Shown piece by piece: positions 59,162 through 64,000 of a stretch of 64,000 nt of DNA. The position numbers and the translations under genes were made by a program. Source of the stretch: Mumia sp. ZJ1417. Its GTDB lineage: Bacteria > Actinomycetota > Actinomycetes > Propionibacteriales > Nocardioidaceae. Location: positions 2,604,001-2,668,000 of the forward strand of contig NZ_CP059901.1 of NCBI RefSeq assembly GCF_014127285.1, given 5' to 3'. Below the pieces are notes generated by a model. It ran no database searches. It saw only the letters and a program-made list of their open reading frames with translations, and was not told the origin of the DNA. Within the stretch, counting starts at the first letter, position 1. Each line of letters starts with the position of its first letter.

Positions 59162-61178
59162 CGACGACCTCGACCGCAGGCTCCGCGCGCTGCGTCCCCC
59201 GACTCCCGCTGACGACGGGTGGGCGGAGTCCGGTGCAGGTGAACGCCTGCTCGCTCGTGTCCGCGCAGCCACCGCTGTCTCCGCTTCGAGGGGCCACGCA
59301 CCTCGCGCACACCGGCTGCGATTCGGCCTCGCCGCCGTCGCGGTGGCGGCCGTCGCCACCGTCGCTGTCTCGCTTCCGGGAGGCGTGGACGCTCCGCCAC
59401 CGCGCAGCCCAGGTGGCGATGTCGCGTTCGCCGGCGCCCGCCCTGTCGCGCACACGCTGTCGGCCAGCGACAGCTGCGACGCCCTGCTCGCCGACCTGCG
59501 CGCGCACGCGGTGAAGAACGTCGACGCGTACGACCCGTTCTCGCTCTACGTAATGCCGGTAGCCGCACTGGAGAAGACGTCCGGAGACCTCGGGGCCAGC
59601 GCCAAGGGCACACCCGCGCACTCGACCACCAACAACCAGGAGGTCGGCGTCGACGAGCCCGACGTCGTCAAGACCGACGGCGCGCGCCTCGTCTCGATCA
59701 CCGGCGGCGTCCTGCGCATCACCGACGTGGAGTCCCGTACGGTCGTCGGCACGCTCAACCTCACAGCCTATGCAGGTGCGGAGTCGGCCTCGCTCCTCGT
59801 GGACGGCGACCGCGCGCTCGTCACCTTGGGCGCGTCCGGCTCGGTCGCCTTGGGCCCGGCGGTCGAGAGCAGGTTCGCCGCTCCAGGCCCGCCGAGCAGC
59901 CTGTTCGTCCTTGTCGACCTCTCCGGCAAGGCGCCTCGCGTGCTGTCGATGCTGCGCCCCGACGGCGGCCTGGTCGACGCCCGCCTCGTCGACGGGCGCG
60001 TGCGTCTCGTGGTACGCAGCGCGGCCGACATCACCCTCCCGACGCTCCGACAGAGCGAGCAGAGCGATGCGACCCGCCGCGACGTGCTCGCGAAGGCGCC
60101 GCTCGATGCCTGGCTGCCCTCGTACGAGGTGACCACGGGCGGTGAGTCGACCACGACGACCGTGCCGTGCACCAGCGTCGTCCGGCCCCCCGACTACACG
60201 GGTGCGAGCCTGGTCACCGTCTACACGGTCGACCTCGGCGCAGACTCCTTCGGCGGCCTCTCCCCCGTCACGCTCACCGCCGACGGCGCCACGGCGTACG
60301 CGAGTCCCACGAGCCTCTATCTCACGAGCTCCGACACGGCTCCGGCCGCCGGCAGCACCGAGGTCCACCGCTTCGACCTCGCGCGGTCCGGCAAGCCGCT
60401 CTATCTCGGGTCCGGCAAGGTCGCCGGGCAGGTGCTCGACTCGTACTCGCTGTCGGAGTACGACGGCACGTTGCGGGTGGTCACGACCAGCGGCAGCTCC
60501 GAGCGGTCGCGGGCGACGTCGGTGTCCGCCCTCGACGCCGACACGCTCGCCGCCCGCGGCAGCGTCGGCGGGCTCGGCAAGGGTGAGGACGTGTACGGCG
60601 TGCGGTTCGTGGGCCCGTACGCCTACCTCGTGACGTTCCGTCAGATCGACCCGCTCTACGTCGTCGACCTCAGCGACCCCGCCCGGCCGGTCGCCTCCGG
60701 CGAGCTCAAGATCACCGGCTACTCCGACTATCTCCACGTCGTCGGCGACGGCCGCCTGCTCGGGGTCGGCATGGACGCGACCCGACGAGGCCGCACCACC
60801 GGCGCCCAGGTCTCGTTGTTCGACGTCGCCGAGCCGACGCGACCCGCGCTGCTGAGCCGGCTGCTCCACAGGCACAAGGACTCCTCCGACGTCGCCGATC
60901 CGCATGCGTTCCTCTGGTGGGAGGCCACGCGGACGGCCTTCGTCCCGCTGCGTGACTGGACCGGCGACGGACGCACGGAGATCCTCGCCGTGCGCGTGGA
61001 CGGCGACTCCCTGCGAGAGCTCGGCACGCTCTCGCACCAGGAGGGGGCGAACCCATACGACGGCGGCATCCGCCGCGCGCTCGTCATCGGCGACACGGTC
61101 TGGACGCTCTCCGACGGTGGTCTGCAGCTCAACGCGGTCGACGACCTCACGCGGGAGGGGCGGATCTCGTTCGACTGA
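59154..61178 (+). CDS. Membrane-anchored beta-propeller protein, possible anti-sigma partner
   Basis: 674 residues. The N-terminal 55 residues are cytoplasmic and resemble an anti-sigma segment (TDDDLDRRLRALRPP); one membrane helix lies at about 56-75; the rest is an external domain of the secreted beta-propeller family, with motifs such as TTNNQEVGVDEPDVVKTDGARLVSI, GSGKVAGQVLDSYSLSEYDGTLRVVTT and VRFVGPYAYLVTFRQIDPLYVVDLSDPARP. The ATG at 59154 overlaps the sigma factor stop. The pairing suggests transmission of an extracellular signal to the sigma factor; no signal is predictable. Confidence 0.82.
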   Translation: MTDDDLDRRLRALRPPTPADDGWAESGAGERLLARVRAATAVSASRGHAPRAHRLRFGLAAVAVAAVATVAVSLPGGVDAPPPRSPGGDVAFAGARPVAHTLSASDSCDALLADLRAHAVKNVDAYDPFSLYVMPVAALEKTSGDLGASAKGTPAHSTTNNQEVGVDEPDVVKTDGARLVSITGGVLRITDVESRTVVGTLNLTAYAGAESASLLVDGDRALVTLGASGSVALGPAVESRFAAPGPPSSLFVLVDLSGKAPRVLSMLRPDGGLVDARLVDGRVRLVVRSAADITLPTLRQSEQSDATRRDVLAKAPLDAWLPSYEVTTGGESTTTTVPCTSVVRPPDYTGASLVTVYTVDLGADSFGGLSPVTLTADGATAYASPTSLYLTSSDTAPAAGSTEVHRFDLARSGKPLYLGSGKVAGQVLDSYSLSEYDGTLRVVTTSGSSERSRATSVSALDADTLAARGSVGGLGKGEDVYGVRFVGPYAYLVTFRQIDPLYVVDLSDPARPVASGELKITGYSDYLHVVGDGRLLGVGMDATRRGRTTGAQVSLFDVAEPTRPALLSRLLHRHKDSSDVADPHAFLWWEATRTAFVPLRDWTGDGRTEILAVRVDGDSLRELGTLSHQEGANPYDGGIRRALVIGDTVWTLSDGGLQLNAVDDLTREGRISFD

Positions 61179-61205
61179 GGCGCCGGACGCACGTACGCTC
61201 TGCCG

Positions 61206-61730
61206 GTGCCTCTCCCCCGCGCCTGCATCGTCCACCTCGCGCCCGAAACGATCAGCGCGCTGGCCGACGGCGACCTCGACGCCGCCAACGCCACCTCACC
61301 CGTGCCGCTGACCGAGCCGTTCGTCAGCGAGACGTTCCGCGCCGTCTGGCGGATGCGCGCACGCCAGGTCGTCGACGACCCCGCCAGCGCGGAGTGGGTC
61401 ACCGGCGTGATCTGGGACGAGGACGCCGACGTCGCGGTCGGGAGGGCAGGATTCCACGGGCCTCCCGACACCGACGGCATGGTGGAGATCGGGTACGAGG
61501 TCGACCCTTCGTACCGGCGCCGTGGCTTTGCCCGTGCGGCCCTCACCGCACTGATCGCCCGCGCCGACGCTGACCCGACAGTGGCGGTCGTCCGGGTGAC
61601 GATCGCCCCGGACAACACGCCGTCGCGTGACCTCGCGCTGCCGTTCGGATTCGTCCACGTGGGCGAGCAGTGGGACAAGGAGGACGGGCTCGAGCTCGTG
61701 TACGAACGGCCCGCACGGCCTCAGGCCTAG
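61206..61730 (+). CDS. GNAT-family N-acetyltransferase
   Basis: 174 residues with the acetyl-CoA-binding motif in VDPSYRRRGFARAAL (about 101-115) and a C-terminal strand-helix LPFGFVHVGEQWD, typical of RimJ/RimL-type acetyltransferases. GTG 61206. The acceptor is unknown. Confidence 0.82.
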   Translation: MPLPRACIVHLAPETISALADGDLDAANATSPVPLTEPFVSETFRAVWRMRARQVVDDPASAEWVTGVIWDEDADVAVGRAGFHGPPDTDGMVEIGYEVDPSYRRRGFARAALTALIARADADPTVAVVRVTIAPDNTPSRDLALPFGFVHVGEQWDKEDGLELVYERPARPQA

Positions 61731-61798
61731 GTGCGCGGTGTCTCCCCGGTCGACCGCGCTCTCGGCAGCGCCTTCGTCGGCAGCCGCCTGCGCCCCGC

Positions 61799-62229
61799 TC
61801 AGCCCCGTACGAGAGGGGTGACCGCGTCGCGGATCGCCTCCGGACCGGGGTGACCGTGCGGTCCTCGCGGGTGACGTAGACGTGGACGAAACGGCCGATC
61901 GCGGCCGGCTCGGGCGACTCCCCCTGGAACAGCCCGATCTCGTACACGATCGAGGAGCTGCCCAGCCTCGTGACCGCCAGCCCGACCTCGACGTCCTCGG
62001 GGAAGCCGAGCTCGCGCTTGAACTGGCAGCCGGTCTCGACGACGAGCCCGATCGCGTCGAGGCGGCGGATGTCGGTGCCGGTGGCGTCGATGAGGTAACC
62101 GTTCACCGCGGTGTCGAAGTAGGAGTAGTAGGTCACGTTGTTCACGTGGCCGTACACGTCCTCGTCGGACCACCGCGTCGTGAGGCGGCGCAGCACCGGG
62201 AAATCGTCACGCGTGGGGAGGACAGTCAC
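61799..62229 (-). pseudogene. Hotdog thioesterase (4-hydroxybenzoyl-CoA type) with one-base frameshift
   Basis: Acyl-CoA thioesterase of the YbgC/4HBT type: DFPVLRRLTTRWSDEDVYGHVNNVTYYSYFDTAVNGYL carries the catalytic Asp-containing YGHVNN, and CQFKRELGFPEDVEVGLAVTRLG follows. After VTREDRTVTPV the frame becomes implausible, while the next frame continues PEAIRDAVTPLVRG and stops at 61799, giving the normal length of about 143 residues. Inserting one C near 61843-61845 (in the cggaccgggg tract) restores the frame. Without it the protein would run about 85 residues antisense into the acetyltransferase gene. Either a sequencing error in a GC tract or a recent mutation. Confidence 0.75.
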
Positions 62230-62280
62230 GCGCCGGACGATACCGGGCGAGGCTACGACAAGCGCACACCCCGCCGCCAG

Positions 62281-62382
62281 GTTTCGACAAGCTCAACCAA
62301 CGAACTCCCCCGCCGGTCGAGCCTGTCGAGACCACGACAAGCTCAACCCACGAACACCCCGCTGGTCGAGCCTGTCGAGACC
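62281..62382. repeat. Two tandem copies of a dispersed actinobacterial repeat next to smc
   Basis: Each unit is about 50 bases: TTCGACAAGCTCAACC...CGAAC followed by CGGTCGAGCCTGTCGAGACC. The two halves are near-complementary (GACAAGCTCAACC against GGTCGAGCCTGTC), so each copy can fold into a hairpin. The second copy ends on the smc stop codon. Related copies occur at 56758-56813 and, diverged, at 52753-52782. Confidence 0.75.
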
Positions 62383-64000
62383 TACGCCGGCTCGGCCTCG
62401 CGCATCCGCTGGCTGATCACCGCGGACACCCCGTCGCCGCGCATCGAGACCCCGTACAGCGCGTCAGCGACCTCCATCGTGCGCTTCTGGTGCGTGATCA
62501 CGATGAGCTGGCTGTTCTCGCGCAGCTCCTCGTAGATCTCCAGCAGGCGCCCGAGGTTGGTGTCGTCGAGCGCCGCCTCGACCTCGTCGAGGATGTAGAA
62601 CGGGCTCGGCCGCGCCTTGAACAACGCCACCAAGAACGCCACGGCGACCAGCGACCGCTCTCCACCGGACAGCAGCGACAACCGCTTGACCTTCTTGCCC
62701 GGCGGCCGGGCCTCGACCTCGATGCCAGTGGTGAGCATCGACGACGGGTCGGTGAGGATCAAACGGCCCTCGCCTCCGGGGAACAGCCGCGAGAAGACGC
62801 CCTCGAACTCCCTGCTCACGTCCTCCCAGGCACTCGTGAACACCTGCTCGACGCGCCGGTCGACCTCGGTGACGATCTCGAGGAGGTCCTTGCGGGTCTT
62901 GCGCAGGTCCTCCAGCTGCTCGGACAGGAACTTGTGCCGCTCCTCCAGCGCCGAGAACTCCTCAAGCGCGAGCGGGTTGACCTTGCCGAGCAGCGCGAGC
63001 GACTTCTCGGCGGCACGCAGCCGCTTCTCCTGCTCGGCACGGACGTACGGGACGGGCTCGGGGTCGGGATCGTCCTCGGCAGCGTCGACGGGACGTGGCA
63101 CGGGGACGAGGGCCTCGGGACCGTACTCCGTGACGAGCGAGTCCGGCTCGATCCCGATCTCCTCGAGCGCTCGCGTCTCGAGCGCCTCGATCCGCAGGCG
63201 CTGCTCGGCGCGGGCGACCTCGTCGCGGTGCACCGAGTCGGTGAGACGCGCGAGCTCGACGGACAGGTCACGCAGGCGGCGCCGTACGTCGGCGAGCTTC
63301 TGCTCACGCTCCGCGCGCGCCGCCGTGATCGCGTCGCGCGCCGTCTTGGCGGCGGCCAGCGACACCGCGAGGTGCTCCAGGACGACCTGCGTCGCCTCGC
63401 CCACCGCACGCGCGGCGACACCTTCGCGGCGCATCCGCTCACGACGGACGCGGTCACGCTCGCGCGCGGCACGCTCCTCGGCGGCACGACGACGCAGACC
63501 TGCGGCACGGCCGGAGATCGCGCGGGCACGCTCCTCGCTCGTGCGTAGGGCCAGGCGAGCCTCGGTCTCGGCCGCGCGGCGCTGCTTGGCCGTCTCCGCG
63601 AGCTGTTCGCGCGGCTCCGTGTCCGGCTCGTCCTCCGGCGCGTTCTCGGCTTCGGTCAGCCGCTGCTCGAGCGCCTCCAGCCCGGAGGACGCGTCGTCGC
63701 GGGCCTTCTGAGCGTTCGTGATCGCGGCCGCGAGGCGGGTGGCCTCGTCGCGGGCCGCCTTCACGGTCGAGCCGAGCTGGGCGAGCTTCTCGGTGAGGGC
63801 GTTGGCCTTGGCCTCGGACTCGCGCCGCTTGGCCATGGCCACGTCGAGGCGCTGCTTAGCCTCGTCGCGCTGGCCCTTCAGACGGACGACCTCGGCGTCC
63901 AGCTCCGTACGGCGCCCAGCGACGTCACGGAGGCCTTCGGCCGCCTGGTCGACCGCGGCTTGCACCTCGATCAGGCTCGGGATGTCCTGTGAACCGCCGG
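62382..64000 (-). CDS. smc: Chromosome segregation SMC protein, 5' end outside window
   Basis: C-terminal 539 residues of SMC. They comprise a long Arg/Glu/Ala-rich coiled coil, then the C-terminal head half: signature LSLLSGGERSLVAVAFLVALF, Walker B FYILDEVEAALDD and the D-loop/H-switch VITHQKRTMEVADALYGVSM. SMC compacts and segregates the chromosome with ScpA/ScpB. In many actinobacteria smc is next to ftsY; here about 12 kb separate them. Confidence 0.96.
   Translation of the reverse strand, partial: GGSQDIPSLIEVQAAVDQAAEGLRDVAGRRTELDAEVVRLKGQRDEAKQRLDVAMAKRRESEAKANALTEKLAQLGSTVKAARDEATRLAAAITNAQKARDDASSGLEALEQRLTEAENAPEDEPDTEPREQLAETAKQRRAAETEARLALRTSEERARAISGRAAGLRRRAAEERAARERDRVRRERMRREGVAARAVGEATQVVLEHLAVSLAAAKTARDAITAARAEREQKLADVRRRLRDLSVELARLTDSVHRDEVARAEQRLRIEALETRALEEIGIEPDSLVTEYGPEALVPVPRPVDAAEDDPDPEPVPYVRAEQEKRLRAAEKSLALLGKVNPLALEEFSALEERHKFLSEQLEDLRKTRKDLLEIVTEVDRRVEQVFTSAWEDVSREFEGVFSRLFPGGEGRLILTDPSSMLTTGIEVEARPPGKKVKRLSLLSGGERSLVAVAFLVALFKARPSPFYILDEVEAALDDTNLGRLLEIYEELRENSQLIVITHQKRTMEVADALYGVSMRGDGVSAVISQRMREAEPA

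Noticed and set aside
58983-61235. Minus-strand open frame of about 750 codons
   Set aside because: Antisense to the beta-propeller gene, and its composition is typical of a shadow frame.
62281-62382. Possible CRISPR array from regularly repeated sequence
   Set aside because: Only two units, no unique spacers of constant size, no cas genes, and the same element is scattered elsewhere, including inside coding sequence.

Overview
The window is high-GC DNA from an actinobacterium, most likely a member of the Nocardioidaceae or a close relative (inference). The reasons are the GTG/TTG starts, the pervasive ATGA/GTGA stop-start overlaps, a class E sortase, a GlnR-type box before amtB-glnB-glnD, and the conserved neighbourhood smc / ftsY / amtB-glnB-glnD / ffh. 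No tRNA, rRNA, insertion sequence or CRISPR array was seen, and no gene-free stretch is longer than 300 bases.

Layout. 1-3536: gluconate permease and kinase, a CitE-like lyase and an IclR regulator. 3678-6434: a divergent pair of short transcripts (esterase plus ABM-fold protein; red-chlorophyll-catabolite-reductase-like protein plus NAD-dependent epimerase). 6570-18670: a cell-surface block (two LPKTG proteins, WxL and DUF916-type proteins, a class E sortase) with a branched-chain-type ABC importer inside it. 18846-25905: an eight-gene, almost fully overlapping operon. 26066-33741: a six-gene overlapping operon of oxygenase, aldehyde dehydrogenase and lyase genes, with a divergent GntR/FCD regulator. 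34603-41270: a tandem nitrilase, an MFS transporter, a cupin, an isochorismatase-fold amidase, a CoA-transferase and an HMG-CoA-lyase-like enzyme. 41384-64000: mostly core genes (ffh, glnD, glnB, amtB, a penicillin-binding protein, ftsY, cydABDC, blaI/blaR-like, an ECF sigma factor with a beta-propeller partner, the end of smc).

The most interesting content is the 18846-25905 operon together with 3678-6434. By remembered family sequence it combines relatives of nearly every enzyme of the plant chlorophyll breakdown (PAO/phyllobilin) pathway: a chlorophyllase-like hydrolase, a chlorophyll-b-reductase (NOL/NYC1)-like SDR, a pheophorbide-a-oxygenase-like Rieske protein, three proteins of the red chlorophyll catabolite reductase / bilin reductase type, and a methylesterase resembling MES16 or pheophorbidase. 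I propose a bacterial chlorophyll or tetrapyrrole catabolic island. The adjoining operons would supply import (LivKHMGF, MFS) and break down the resulting pyrrole or maleimide fragments (amidase, maleate-isomerase-like enzyme, dimethylmalate/methylisocitrate-type lyase, CoA-transferase, HMG-CoA and citramalyl-CoA lyases).

Several of these transcripts share an AT-rich motif around GATCRTATAT that stands out from the GC-rich background. This suggests one regulon, perhaps under the GntR/FCD protein at 33885. Pathway and regulon are hypotheses built from homology, context and motifs; no search was run.
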